Notes: a model not told the origin generated them from the letters alone. A stretch of DNA of 64,000 nt from JADJPO01 sp963828555 (GCA_963828555.1 CAWHEL010000004.1:1302001-1366000); one strand, 5' to 3'. Positions 27,733 through 36,687 are shown, counted from the first letter of the stretch. A program made the numbers and translations.

Positions 27733-28286
27733 CGCTGGGCGACGATCCCGGGGTAACCGCGGAGCACGGCCGCAGTGACGACGCTCGCCACAGTCACCTT
27801 GATCAGGTCGAAGGGCAGGTAGACCGCCAGCCCGGTCAGCGCTGTGCCGAGCGACACGTGGGTGCGCAGCGCCAGCACCGGCGCGCCGCAGGCATAGACC
27901 ACGAGGATGCCGCCGACCAGGTTGGCCAGCAGCAGCCAGCCGAGCACGGCTTGCGCGGGCCGCGCAGGCCGGCGGGCGACCAGCAGGCCGATCACCGCGG
28001 CGCCGGGGATCCAGCCGATCAAGAAGCCGGCGGTCGGCCCGGCGAAGACGCCGAGCCCCCCGCGCCCGCCCGCGAGCCACGGCATTCCGGCGGCGAGCAG
28101 TACCAGGAAGGTCGCCACGGCCAGGGCACCTCGGCGCGGCCCGAGGATCGATCCGGCCAGCATCACGCCCAGGGTCTGGGCCGTGATCGGTACTGCGGCA
28201 CCGACCGGATAGAAGATCCCCGCCAGACCGAGGGCGGCGATCAGGGCGGCGAAGACCGCGACCAGGGCCAGGTCACGCGAGGTCAC
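27729..28286 (-). CDS. bioY: Biotin ECF transporter S component BioY
   Basis: A 185-residue membrane protein with about six hydrophobic helices. PVGAAVPITAQTLGVMLAGS (about 27-46) is the BioY substrate-binding signature, and AGPTAGFLIGWIPGA the second conserved region. It captures biotin for the BioMN module encoded in the same operon. The GTG at 28286 starts at the first helix. It lies 22 bp after the metallopeptidase gene, so the promoter may be inside or before that gene. Confidence 0.92.
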   Translation of the reverse strand: MTSRDLALVAVFAALIAALGLAGIFYPVGAAVPITAQTLGVMLAGSILGPRRGALAVATFLVLLAAGMPWLAGGRGGLGVFAGPTAGFLIGWIPGAAVIGLLVARRPARPAQAVLGWLLLANLVGGILVVYACGAPVLALRTHVSLGTALTGLAVYLPFDLIKVTVASVVTAAVLRGYPGIVAQR

Positions 28287-28308
28287 CGCGGAATCGCCCT
28301 GAACGCCA

Positions 28309-29214
28309 TCACTTGGAGAGCCCGAGCGCCTGGAAGGTGTTGCACTGGTCGATGTCGGCTGAGGTGTAGCCGTTGCCGAACCACTCCTGCCGCTGCTCGG
28401 CGCTGCCGTGGGTGAATCCCTCGGGGTCGACCCTGCCTTGCGTCTTGGCCTGGATCCGGTCGTCACCGACCGCCCCGGCGGCGTTGAGCGCTTCCTTGAT
28501 GTTGGCCTGGGTCAGGTTGATCCCGCTGGCCGCCTGGTCGGACTTCTTCGCCCACACCCCGGCGAAGCAGTCGGCCTGCAGTTCCATGGCCACCGAGAAC
28601 TCGTTGGCCCGGCCGGGGTTGCGCTGCTGGATCTGGCGCACCTGGGGCTCGATGCCGAGCAGGGTCTGCAGATGGTGGCCGAACTCGTGCGCGGCGATGT
28701 AGGCCTGCGCGTACTGGCCACTGGCTCCGAACTTCTGCTGCAGCACGTCGAGGAAGCCCAGCTCGAAGTAGATCTCGTGGTCGGCCGGGCAGTAGAACGG
28801 GCCCACCTCGGCGCTGGCCGGGCCGCACCCGGTCTGGGTCTGGGCCTCGAAGAAGGCCAGGCGCGGCGAGGAGTACTCGATCCCGCGGCGGTCGAACTCG
28901 GCCTGCCAGACGTCGTCCGCGATGTTGTAGACCTTGATCAACCGGCAGTCGGTGTACTTCTCGAGCGCGCCGTCGGCCGCGCAACGGGCGGCCAGCTGCT
29001 CGGCGCTCTCCGCCGCCGCCCCCGCCTGCGGCTGGGTGTCCACCGGCACCAGGCCGGGCGAGCCACCGCCGCCGAGAAGGGCGTAGAGCACGGCGATGAT
29101 CACGCCGATGATGCCGGCGCCTCCGCCGATGGCCATCCCGCCGCCCATGCCCCCGCCGCGGCGGTCGTCGACACCACTGATGTCGATGCTCTTGTCGTCG
29201 AACTCGATCGGCAC
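28309..29214 (-). CDS. YpfJ-family neutral zinc metallopeptidase
   Basis: A 301-residue protein. A glycine-rich cytoplasmic start and one hydrophobic segment (about 31-48) suggest membrane anchoring with an extracytoplasmic catalytic domain. HEFGH (176-180) is the zinc and catalytic motif; Glu210 in MELQAD is a likely third ligand. Four cysteines (78, 90, 130, 142) could form disulfides outside the cell. The GTG start is preceded by AGGAGG. Substrates are unknown for this family. Confidence 0.9.
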   Translation of the reverse strand: MPIEFDDKSIDISGVDDRRGGGMGGGMAIGGGAGIIGVIIAVLYALLGGGGSPGLVPVDTQPQAGAAAESAEQLAARCAADGALEKYTDCRLIKVYNIADDVWQAEFDRRGIEYSSPRLAFFEAQTQTGCGPASAEVGPFYCPADHEIYFELGFLDVLQQKFGASGQYAQAYIAAHEFGHHLQTLLGIEPQVRQIQQRNPGRANEFSVAMELQADCFAGVWAKKSDQAASGINLTQANIKEALNAAGAVGDDRIQAKTQGRVDPEGFTHGSAEQRQEWFGNGYTSADIDQCNTFQALGLSK

Positions 29215-29301
29215 GCCGCCTCCTGGATCACCCCCTCGTACAGGGGACCTGCTGCGGATACGGTAATGCCTGCGCGGTCGGCCCGCCGGGGCTCCGCAAC
29301 G

Positions 29302-29307
29302 TACGAT
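29302..29307 (+). promoter_or_regulatory. Leaderless -10 element of the ABC-F gene (TACGAT)
   Basis: TACGAT lies 8 nt before the GTG at 29316, with no ribosome site. It faces away from the metallopeptidase gene, which uses a conventional AGGAGG site, across a 101-bp divergent region. Confidence 0.5.
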
Positions 29308-29315
29308 GGCCGATC

Positions 29316-30914
29316 GTGATCGTGGTCCATGACATCGAGCTGCGCGCCGGCGCGCGCATGCTGCTCGAGCACGCCACCTTCCGGGTGGCCCCAGGGGACC
29401 GGATCGGTCTGGTCGGGCGAAACGGTGCGGGCAAGACCACCCTGACCAGGGCGCTGGCCGGGCAGGCCCTCCCGGCGACCGGCATGGTGACCAGCAGTGG
29501 GGAGGTCGGCTATCTGCCGCAGGACCCGCGCACCGGCGACCTGGAGATGCTCGCCCGGGACCGGGTGCTCTCCGCCCGCGGGCTGGATGTGGTGCTGGCC
29601 CGGATGCGCCGCGCCGAGGGCGAGATGGCCAGCGCGGACGACGACACCCGCGATGCCGCGATGGCCCGGTATGCCCGGCTCGACGCGGAGTTCGTCAGCC
29701 GCGGCGGCTACACCGCCGAGAGCGAGGCGGCCACGATCTGCTCCAGCCTGGGCCTGCCCGAGCGGGTGCTCGGCCAGGAGCTGGGCACCCTGTCCGGCGG
29801 GCAGCGGCGGCGGGTGGAACTGGCCAGGATCCTCTTCTCCGGAGCGCAGACCCTGCTGCTCGACGAACCGACGAACCACCTCGACGCCGACTCCATCGTC
29901 TGGCTCCGCGACTTCCTGCGGGCCTGGTCCGGAGGGCTGGTGGTGATCAGCCACGACGTCGATCTGTTGGGCGCCACCGTGAACAAGGTGTTCCATCTCG
30001 ATGCGAACCGCTGCGCGCTGGACATCTACAACGTCGGCTGGACCGCCTATCTGGCCCAGCGTGAGGTGGACGAACGGCGACGCAAGCGGGAGCGGGCCAA
30101 CGCGGAGAAGAAGGCCGCCACCTTGATGGCCCAGGCCGACAAGATGCGGGCCAAGGCGACCAAGGCCACCGCGGCGCAGAACATGGCGCGCCGGGCCGAC
30201 CGTCTCCTGGAGGGCCTGGAGGGGCAACGACGCGCCGACCGGGTGGCCAAACTGCGCTTCCCCGAACCGGTGTCGTGCGGACGCACCCCGCTCACGGCGT
30301 CCGGCCTGTCGAAGAGCTACGGCAGTACCGAGGTGTTCACCGACGTCGACCTGGCCATCGACCGAGGCAGCCGGGTGGTCGTGCTCGGACTGAACGGCGC
30401 CGGGAAGACGACGCTGCTGCGCCTGCTCGCGGGGGTGGAGGCCGCCGACACCGGCGCCGTGGAACCCGGCCACGGGTTGCGGCTGGGCTACTACGCCCAG
30501 GAGCACGAGACCCTCGACGTGGACCGCACCGTGCTGGAGAACATGCGCACCGCCTCGCCCGACCTGACCGACAGCCAGGTGCGTGGCGTCCTCGGCTCGT
30601 TCCTGTTCTCCGGGGACGACGTCGACAAACCGGCCGCGGTGCTGTCCGGCGGCGAGAAGACCCGGCTGGCCCTGGCCACGCTGGTGGTCTCGGGTGCCAA
30701 CGTGCTGCTGCTCGACGAGCCGACGAACAACCTGGACCCGGCCAGCCGGGCCGAGATCCTGGACGCCCTGCACCGCTACCGCGGTGCCGTGGTGCTGGTC
30801 ACCCACGACGAGGGCGCGGTCGACGCCCTCGCCCCCGAACGCGTGCTGCTGCTGCCCGACGGCGACGAAGACCTGTGGAACGCCGACTACCTGGAACTCG
30901 TCTCCCTGGCCTGA
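29316..30914 (+). CDS. ABC-F family ATPase (ribosome-associated translation factor)
   Basis: A 532-residue soluble protein with two ABC domains and no membrane helices. Domain 1 has GRNGAGKTT (34-42) and LSGGQRRR (159-166); domain 2 has GLNGAGKTT (about 357-365) and LSGGEKTR (about 443-450). The charged linker between them (about 245-300, RRKRERANAEKKAATLMAQA) is the P-site tRNA interaction motif region. ABC-F proteins act on the ribosome in translation or antibiotic protection. It is syntenic with Rv1473. It is probably not a transporter. Confidence 0.93.
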   Translation: MIVVHDIELRAGARMLLEHATFRVAPGDRIGLVGRNGAGKTTLTRALAGQALPATGMVTSSGEVGYLPQDPRTGDLEMLARDRVLSARGLDVVLARMRRAEGEMASADDDTRDAAMARYARLDAEFVSRGGYTAESEAATICSSLGLPERVLGQELGTLSGGQRRRVELARILFSGAQTLLLDEPTNHLDADSIVWLRDFLRAWSGGLVVISHDVDLLGATVNKVFHLDANRCALDIYNVGWTAYLAQREVDERRRKRERANAEKKAATLMAQADKMRAKATKATAAQNMARRADRLLEGLEGQRRADRVAKLRFPEPVSCGRTPLTASGLSKSYGSTEVFTDVDLAIDRGSRVVVLGLNGAGKTTLLRLLAGVEAADTGAVEPGHGLRLGYYAQEHETLDVDRTVLENMRTASPDLTDSQVRGVLGSFLFSGDDVDKPAAVLSGGEKTRLALATLVVSGANVLLLDEPTNNLDPASRAEILDALHRYRGAVVLVTHDEGAVDALAPERVLLLPDGDEDLWNADYLELVSLA

Positions 30915-31149
30915 ACACGCCTGCCGTGGCGTGATCGGTTCGACCACCGAACCATCCTCGTGATGGCATAATCCCTTGTCACGCGATCTTCGCCGGTCGA
31001 CCTCTCCGAGGTTCACATGCCATCCGGACCACCATCCGTCCAGCCCCGATCATTCTCGTACTACGGTGATCGTGGGGGTGATCTCGAATGGCACGAAGCG
31101 AGATCGAGAACGACCATGGGCCATGCACTGAGATTGCCGAGGAGGAGCA
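30915..31149. promoter_or_regulatory. Intergenic region upstream of small HTH gene
   Basis: A 235-bp gap. A short stem (30937-30942 with 30948-30953) after the ABC-F stop may be a weak terminator. TACGGT at 31062-31067 is a good -10 for the HTH gene and would give a leader of about 75 nt ending in the ribosome site GAGGAGGAG. CATAAT near 30966 is a second possible -10. No gene is seen here. Confidence 0.4.
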
Positions 31150-31365
31150 GTGAGCGACACCGTCAAGAAGGGCGCCCGGATCACGGGAGCCGACCGGACG
31201 AAGCTGGCGAACGACCTCACCAAGAAGTACGACGGTGGTGCGAGCATCCGCGCGCTCGCCGAGTCGACCGGTCGGTCCTACGGGTTCGTCCACCGGTTGC
31301 TGACCGAGAACGAGGTCACCCTGCGCGGCAGGGGCGGGGCCACCCGCGGCAAGGCCAAGAAATAG
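31150..31365 (+). CDS. Small helix-turn-helix protein
   Basis: A 71-residue basic protein. The middle (about 29-58, GGASIRALAESTGRSYGFVH) reads as a helix-turn-helix with a resolvase-like recognition helix, flanked by Lys/Arg-rich ends (RGRGGATRGKAKK). This type of small DNA-binding protein is conserved across actinobacteria, usually next to a crotonase gene as here. The GTG start has a strong ribosome site. No ligand-binding domain is present, so it may be a nucleoid-associated or accessory factor. The exact role is unknown. Confidence 0.85.
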   Translation: MSDTVKKGARITGADRTKLANDLTKKYDGGASIRALAESTGRSYGFVHRLLTENEVTLRGRGGATRGKAKK

Positions 31366-31379
31366 CCGAACCGGACGCC

Positions 31380-32240
31380 ATGACGCAGGAGCCGACAGGG
31401 GTGGCGTCCGAGGAGTCCACAAGACCCTCGGGCGACGGGGAGCCCTTGTCGCGTGTTCTCGCCGGTTCCCGCGTCCGCCTGGAGCTGTCCGGGCGGCGTG
31501 CCGACGTCGTGCTGGACGACGCGGACCGGCGAAATCCCCAGACCCCCCGCACCTGGCAGGCGCTGGCCGCCACAGCCGCCTGGCTCGACGGACGGGTCGA
31601 CGTCGTCGTGCTGAGGGGAGCTGGGTCCTCCTTCTCGGCCGGCCTCGACCGGGCTGCCTTCTCCCCGCAGGGACTGCCCGGCCAGCCGGGGCTGGTCCAG
31701 CTCGCCTCCCTGCCGGACCCCGAGCTCGATGCCGCCATCGCCGAATTCCAGCTCGGCTTCTCGCGATGGTCCACCTCGCGCTTCCTCAGCATCGCCGCCG
31801 TGCAGGGACATGCGATCGGGGCAGGCTTCCAGCTCGCCCTCGCCGCCGATCTTCGGATCGCTGCGGACGACGTCCAGCTGGCCATGCGCGAACCCAGCCT
31901 GGGCCTGGTGCCCGACCTGGGCGGTACCAAACCCCTGGTCGAGGCCGTCGGTTACCCCCGGGCTCTGGAGATCTGCGCCACCGGGCGGGCGATCGGCGCT
32001 GACGAGGCGCTGACCCTGGGGTTGGTCCAGCGCGTGGTGCCGGCCGCCGACCTCGACGCGGCGGTGGACCTGACCGTGCAGGCGCTGCTCGCGGCCGACG
32101 TCGACGCCGTGCTGGCCACCCGGAACCTGTTGCGCGACGCGACGGACCGCACCGGCGAGGCCCAGCGGGCCGCCGAACGCTCGGCGCAGATCGGACGGCT
32201 GCGGGCGCTGCTCGCGCGCGCCGGAGCGCCCGCGGTCTGA
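31380..32240 (+). CDS. Enoyl-CoA hydratase/isomerase family protein
   Basis: A 286-residue crotonase. The oxyanion-hole regions are visible: GAGSSFSAGLD (about 78-88) and VQGHAIGAGFQLALAADLRI (about 141-160). REPSLGLVPDLGGT follows with the usual first acidic position (Glu in MREP), while the second catalytic acid position reads DLGG, so hydratase activity is likely but not certain. It is syntenic with echA12 after the ABC-F gene. No ribosome site is seen; it may be translated with the HTH gene 14 bp upstream. Confidence 0.87.
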   Translation: MTQEPTGVASEESTRPSGDGEPLSRVLAGSRVRLELSGRRADVVLDDADRRNPQTPRTWQALAATAAWLDGRVDVVVLRGAGSSFSAGLDRAAFSPQGLPGQPGLVQLASLPDPELDAAIAEFQLGFSRWSTSRFLSIAAVQGHAIGAGFQLALAADLRIAADDVQLAMREPSLGLVPDLGGTKPLVEAVGYPRALEICATGRAIGADEALTLGLVQRVVPAADLDAAVDLTVQALLAADVDAVLATRNLLRDATDRTGEAQRAAERSAQIGRLRALLARAGAPAV

Positions 32241-32252
32241 CAGGCTGCACCT

Positions 32253-34142
32253 GTGTCTGGTCATGCGGCGTGGACGACGCTGCGCTCCTACTCGCGCGAT
32301 CCGAAGATCGCCTCGGCACGACTGGCGCCGGGAACCTGGCGCCGGGTGCTCGGCTACGCGCGCCCCTACCGCCGACTGATCGCCGGCTTCCTCGCCCTCA
32401 CCGTGGTCGGCGCCGGTTTCGTGGTACTCACCCCGCTGCTGATGCGGCGGATCATCGACGACGGCGTCACGCCGGGCGACCGCGGCCTCGTGATCCGGCT
32501 GTCGCTGGTGGTGGCCGGGGTCGCGGTGCTGGACGCGGTGTCCGGTCTGCTGGTGCGCTGGATGTCCTCCCGGATCGGCGAGGGGTTGATCTACGACCTG
32601 CGCACGCAGGTGTTCGGCCATGTCCTGCGCCAGCCGGTGGCCTTCTTCACCCGCACCCAGACCGGGGCCCTGGTCTCCCGGCTGAACAACGACGTGATCG
32701 GCGCCCAGCAGGCGTTCACCTCCACCCTGTCCGGGGTGGTCTCCAACCTGGTGTCGCTGGTGCTGGTGGCCGGGGCGATGCTCTACCTCTCCTGGCCGAT
32801 CACGGTTGCCTCATTGCTGATGCTGCCCGTGTTCCTGCTGCCCGCCCGGCGGGTCGGGGCCCGGCTTCAGTTCCTGACCCGGGAGTCGATGCAGCTCAAC
32901 GCCGAACTCGGATCACGGATGACCGAGCGGTTCAACGTGGCCGGCGCCCTGCTGGTCAAGCTGTTCGGCCGCCCCGGCACCGAGGACGCCGAGTTCGCCG
33001 ACCGCGCCGGCCGGGTGCGTGACGTCGGAGTGAAGATCGCGATGAGCAACCGGGTGTTCTTCACCGCGCTCACCCTGGTCGCCTCCCTGGCCACGGCCCT
33101 GGTCTACGGCGTCGGAGGCCTGTTCACCATCTCGGGCAGGATGACGATCGGCACCCTGCTCGCCTTGGCCGCGCTGCTGGCCCGGCTCTACGGGCCGCTG
33201 ACCGCACTGTCGACGGTGCGGATCGACGTGATGACCGCGCTGGTCAGCTTCGAACGGGTCTTCGAGGTGCTGGATCTGAAGCCTCTCGTCGCCGACCGGC
33301 CCGGAGCGATCGACCTGCCCCGCGGTCCGATGACGGTCGAACTGGACCAGGTCACCTTCCGCTACCCGGCGGCCGACGAGATCTCGCTGGCCTCGCTGGA
33401 ACAGGTGAGCCGGGCGGACCGGCGCGGCGGTGGCGAGGTGCTGCACGGCGTCAGTCTGTGCGCCGCGCCCGGCAGCATGGTGGCCCTGGTCGGGCCGAGT
33501 GGAGCCGGAAAGACCACGGTGACCACCCTCGTCTCACGGCTGTACGACGTGACCGGTGGGTCGGTGCGGATCGGCGGCCACGACGTCCGTGACATCACCC
33601 AGGCCTCCCTGCACAACGCCGTCGGCGTGGTCACCCAGGAGGCGCACCTGTTCCACGACACGGTGCGGGCCAACCTGCTCTACGCCCGGCCCCAGGCGGG
33701 CGAGCAGGAGCTGATCGAGGCGCTCCAGGCGGCCCAGGTGTGGCCGGTGATCGCCTCGCTGCCCGAGGGGCTGGACACGGTGGTCGGCGATCGTGGGCAC
33801 CGGCTCTCCGGTGGTGAGAAGCAGCGCGTCGCGCTGGCCCGGTTGCTGCTGAAGAGCCCGGACGTGGTGATCCTCGACGAGGCGACCGCGCATCTGGACT
33901 CCGAGTCCGAGCTGGCCGTGCAGCGGGCGCTGGACCATGCCCTGACCGGCCGCACGGCACTGGTGATCGCCCACCGGCTCTCCACCGTGCGCGCCGCCGA
34001 CCTGATCGTGGTGCTGGACCAGGGCCGGGTCGCCGAGCAGGGCAGGCACGAGGAGCTGCTGGCCCGCGGCGGGCTGTACGCCGACCTCTACACCACCCAG
34101 TTCGCCACCGGCGCGACGGCTGAGCCGACCCCGCAGGGCTAG
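32253..34142 (+). CDS. ABC exporter, fused membrane and ATPase domains
   Basis: A 629-residue half-transporter of the MsbA/multidrug type. Six membrane helices occupy about residues 35-320. The ATPase follows with Walker A GPSGAGKTT (about 414-422), signature LSGGEKQR (518-525), VVILDEATAHLD and IAHRLSTV. It probably works as a homodimer exporting lipids or hydrophobic compounds; the substrate is unknown. GTG lies 6 nt after CAGGCT, a variant of the leaderless -10. Its TAG stop shares the palindrome CTAG with the convergent SDR. Confidence 0.92.
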   Translation: MSGHAAWTTLRSYSRDPKIASARLAPGTWRRVLGYARPYRRLIAGFLALTVVGAGFVVLTPLLMRRIIDDGVTPGDRGLVIRLSLVVAGVAVLDAVSGLLVRWMSSRIGEGLIYDLRTQVFGHVLRQPVAFFTRTQTGALVSRLNNDVIGAQQAFTSTLSGVVSNLVSLVLVAGAMLYLSWPITVASLLMLPVFLLPARRVGARLQFLTRESMQLNAELGSRMTERFNVAGALLVKLFGRPGTEDAEFADRAGRVRDVGVKIAMSNRVFFTALTLVASLATALVYGVGGLFTISGRMTIGTLLALAALLARLYGPLTALSTVRIDVMTALVSFERVFEVLDLKPLVADRPGAIDLPRGPMTVELDQVTFRYPAADEISLASLEQVSRADRRGGGEVLHGVSLCAAPGSMVALVGPSGAGKTTVTTLVSRLYDVTGGSVRIGGHDVRDITQASLHNAVGVVTQEAHLFHDTVRANLLYARPQAGEQELIEALQAAQVWPVIASLPEGLDTVVGDRGHRLSGGEKQRVALARLLLKSPDVVILDEATAHLDSESELAVQRALDHALTGRTALVIAHRLSTVRAADLIVVLDQGRVAEQGRHEELLARGGLYADLYTTQFATGATAEPTPQG

Positions 34143-34906
34143 AGCGGGCGGGGCAGACCGCCGTCGACGGTCAGGATCGACCCGGTCACGTAGCTCGCCG
34201 CGGGGGAGAGCAGGAACACCGCGGGGCGGGCGAACTCGAGCGACTCGCCGTAGCGGCGCAACGGGATCGAGTCCTCGGTCCGGCGCCGGGTCAGCTCGGC
34301 GTCGTCGTCCCCGTCGGGGTCGGCGGGCCGGGGCTGCTCGTTCTCGTGGTGGCCGGGGGCCAGGGCGTTCACCCGCACGTTGCGCGGTCCGAGCTCCTCG
34401 GCCATCGACCGGGCGGTCATCGCCACTGCCGGACGCAGCCCGGCCGCGAGAGCCTGTCCGCCGGCGGCGTCAGGCATGGCGGGGGAGAGCACGAAGAGCA
34501 CCGATCCGCCCTCGTTGGACACGTTCCCGGCCACGGTGCGGGCCATTCGGACCGGGCCCAGGAAGAGCGACTCGAAGGCGAGCCGCCATGCGCCGTCGTC
34601 CGTTCCGGTCACCGGTCCAGGGGCGGGCTGGTCCATGCAGATCAGGGCGCCGTCCAGACGGCCGTAGCGGGCCACTGCAGCCGCGGCGAGACAGGTCTCG
34701 ATGCCGGCCTCGGAAATGTCACCGCTGACCGCGATCGCGCGCTCGGAGCCGCCCAACGAGGCGGCCGCGGCCGACAGTTCGGCCTCGTCCCGCCCCGACA
34801 GCACCAGACGGGCGCCTTCCGCCGCCAGTTGACGGGCGCACGCCCGGCCGAGGCCTCGCGACGCACCCGTGACGACGTACACGCGGTCGCTCAGACCCAG
34901 GTCCAC
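34139..34906 (-). CDS. Degenerate short-chain dehydrogenase/reductase (no YxxxK)
   Basis: A 255-residue Rossmann-fold SDR. The NAD(P)-binding motif GASRGLG (about 14-20) and the C-terminal GSILTVDGG are intact. The catalytic Tyr-xxx-Lys is not: where other SDRs read YxxxK before the AVAMTARSMA helix, this one reads LAAGLRP. The NNAG motif is also replaced (ICMDQPAP). It probably lacks ordinary reductase activity, or works by another mechanism or as a binding protein. Its promoter is back-to-back with that of the sirtuin gene. The GTG start is leaderless-like. Confidence 0.82.
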   Translation of the reverse strand: MDLGLSDRVYVVTGASRGLGRACARQLAAEGARLVLSGRDEAELSAAAASLGGSERAIAVSGDISEAGIETCLAAAAVARYGRLDGALICMDQPAPGPVTGTDDGAWRLAFESLFLGPVRMARTVAGNVSNEGGSVLFVLSPAMPDAAGGQALAAGLRPAVAMTARSMAEELGPRNVRVNALAPGHHENEQPRPADPDGDDDAELTRRRTEDSIPLRRYGESLEFARPAVFLLSPAASYVTGSILTVDGGLPRPL

Positions 34907-34958
34907 GGTTGGACTATCGACCGCCGGGCGCTCAGCTTGAGCGCCTAGGGTGGGTGTC
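34907..34958. promoter_or_regulatory. Compact divergent leaderless promoters (SDR / sirtuin)
   Basis: Only 52 bp separate two start codons. GATAGT (34913-34918, minus strand) is 6 nt before the SDR GTG, and TAGGGT (34946-34951, plus strand) is 7 nt before the sirtuin ATG. With 27 bp between the -10 hexamers, the two -35 regions must interleave, so simultaneous occupancy looks impossible. Confidence 0.55.
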
Positions 34959-35735
34959 ATGCCCGATGGGACGCAGGTGGCGCAGGTCGCGGCCTGGATC
35001 GCTGCGGCGGGTCCGGCCGAGATCACCGTGCTCACCGGCGCCGGCATCTCCACCGAGTCGGGGATCCCGGACTTCCGCGGCCCGAGCGGAGTCTGGACCC
35101 GCAACCCGGCCGCGCAACGCCGATCCGACATCGGTGCCTACGTGAACGACCTCGACCTGCGCCGCGAGGCCTGGGCGGCGCGGCTGGGGCACCCCGCCTG
35201 GGCGGCCCGACCGAACGCCGGCCACCAGGCGCTGCTGGCGCTGGAACGCAGCGGACGGCTGCGGGCACTGATCACCCAGAACATCGATGGGCTGCACCAG
35301 GCCGCCGGGCACGCTCCGCACCAGGTGATCGAGATCCACGGGACGATGCATGAGATCGAGTGCCTCTCCTGCGGCTGGAGAGGCCCCACCGAGGGCACCC
35401 TGGACCGCGTGCGCGCGGGTGATGACGACCCGTCCTGCCGGCGCTGCGGCGGCATCCTGAAGACCGCCACCATCTCGTTCGGCCAGTCCCTGAACGTCGA
35501 TGTGCTGGATGCCGCCACCCTGGCCGCACGGCAGTGCCGGCTGTTCCTGGCGGTGGGCACCTCGCTGACGGTCTACCCTGCGGCCACGCTGCCGGTGACG
35601 GCCGTGCAGGCGGGCGCGCGACTGGTCGTGATCAACGCAGAGCCGACACCGTGCGACGAGCTCGCCGACGTCCGCCTGAGCTCACCCATTGGCAGCGTCC
35701 TCCCACTCCTCGTCGCTCAGCTCCCCAGAGCGTGA
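34959..35735 (+). CDS. SIR2-family NAD-dependent protein deacylase
   Basis: A 258-residue sirtuin. GAGISTESGIPDFRG (27-41) binds NAD, QNID (107-110) and His127 (IEIHGT) form the active site, and Cys135, Cys138, Cys160 and Cys163 bind structural zinc. It removes acyl groups from protein lysines using NAD. The ATG at 34959 is chosen over the GTG at 34950, which overlaps the -10 TAGGGT. The last 54 bp overlap the end of the convergent SURF1 gene. Confidence 0.95.
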   Translation: MPDGTQVAQVAAWIAAAGPAEITVLTGAGISTESGIPDFRGPSGVWTRNPAAQRRSDIGAYVNDLDLRREAWAARLGHPAWAARPNAGHQALLALERSGRLRALITQNIDGLHQAAGHAPHQVIEIHGTMHEIECLSCGWRGPTEGTLDRVRAGDDDPSCRRCGGILKTATISFGQSLNVDVLDAATLAARQCRLFLAVGTSLTVYPAATLPVTAVQAGARLVVINAEPTPCDELADVRLSSPIGSVLPLLVAQLPRA

Positions 35736-36530
35736 TCGACCCACAGGACTGGGCAGCCGCCACCGGATCGGTTCGGTGTTGCCGTTGCGGCGGCGCGCCT
35801 CACGCAGCATGTGGTACCCGAGCACCCCATAGCCGGCTGCGGCGAACAACCACCACTGCCAGGCGTAGCCGAGGTGTGGGCCGAGATCCTCGTCGGGGCG
35901 GAGCAGCCGGCGCGGTGCCTGCGTCGGGGCGGGCGACTCGCCGGCCAGGTCGCCGTAGGCCTGGTAGAGGGGACCGTCGAGGCCGGCCCCGATCTGGGCG
36001 AGGTTGATCCGCTGGACCTGACCGGGTGGCGGCGTCCGGTCGGCGGGCGGCTCACTGGGGCGTAGCCGGGCGGTGACCTCGACCCGGCCCGGCGGAGGCA
36101 GGGGGACGGCGGCCGGGGCGACCCCGGTCTGGCCCATCGGCACCCAGCCGCGGTGGATCAGCACGAGCGAGTGGTCGTCACGGCGGAGCGGAACCAGCAC
36201 CTCGAACCCGGACTCCCGGCCGAAGGAACGGTTGCGGACCACGAGTTGGCCCGAGGTCTCGTACACGCCCTCGATCGTGACCTGGCGCCACTGCTGGTCC
36301 TGGGGCAGCGGTGCGGACGGCGTAGGCAGGACCACCGCCAGGGGCACCGGTTCGGCGCCGTAGTTGGCCTCGATCCAGGTGTTGCGCAGCACCTTGGCTG
36401 CATAGCGGTGGTGCTGCCACCCGCCCAGTTGGACGAAGGCCACCGAGAGGATCATCATGCCCAGCAGACCGAGCGCCCAGCCGCGCTCGGTGAGCAGACG
36501 CAGTGCTCCGAGCAGGTCCCTCCGGTTCAT
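35682..36530 (-). CDS. SURF1-family cytochrome oxidase assembly protein
   Basis: A 282-residue membrane protein with the SURF1 layout: a first membrane helix (about 18-37) followed by LGGWQHHRYAAK, a large external domain with RGWVPMGQ, and a second helix (about 231-249, WQWWLFAAAGYGVLGYHML). SURF1 aids heme a insertion into the aa3 oxidase, so it connects with ctaA and ctaB in this window. ATG at 36530 has no clear ribosome site; an in-frame GTG lies at 36542. The acidic tail overlaps the sirtuin gene. Confidence 0.92.
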   Translation of the reverse strand: MNRRDLLGALRLLTERGWALGLLGMMILSVAFVQLGGWQHHRYAAKVLRNTWIEANYGAEPVPLAVVLPTPSAPLPQDQQWRQVTIEGVYETSGQLVVRNRSFGRESGFEVLVPLRRDDHSLVLIHRGWVPMGQTGVAPAAVPLPPPGRVEVTARLRPSEPPADRTPPPGQVQRINLAQIGAGLDGPLYQAYGDLAGESPAPTQAPRRLLRPDEDLGPHLGYAWQWWLFAAAGYGVLGYHMLREARRRNGNTEPIRWRLPSPVGRSRSGELSDEEWEDAANG

Positions 36531-36563
36531 CGCGCCAGACACCGCGGAAGCGAGAGGGGGAGC

Positions 36564-36602
36564 GGACGCCGGGCGGCCACGGGGGGGTGCCACCCGGCGT
36601 CC
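36564..36602 (-). terminator. Hairpin after the DUF3099 gene
   Basis: A 10-bp perfect stem (36564-36573 with 36593-36602) with a G-rich loop. It lies 86 bp beyond the DUF3099 stop on the minus strand and 34 bp before the SURF1 start. It probably ends the DUF3099 transcript; it could also sit in a SURF1 leader. Confidence 0.5.
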
Positions 36603-36687
36603 TTCTCACAGCGCGTCCCGACGGGGGGGACGGGGCGCGCCAGAACATTATGCCATTCGCCGATGTACAGAACGGTCATTCCCCGGC

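Noticed and set aside
28287..28308. Biotin-responsive operator or riboswitch before bioY
   Set aside because: Only 22 bp separate bioY from the preceding gene and no palindrome is present; control must come from further upstream or within that gene.
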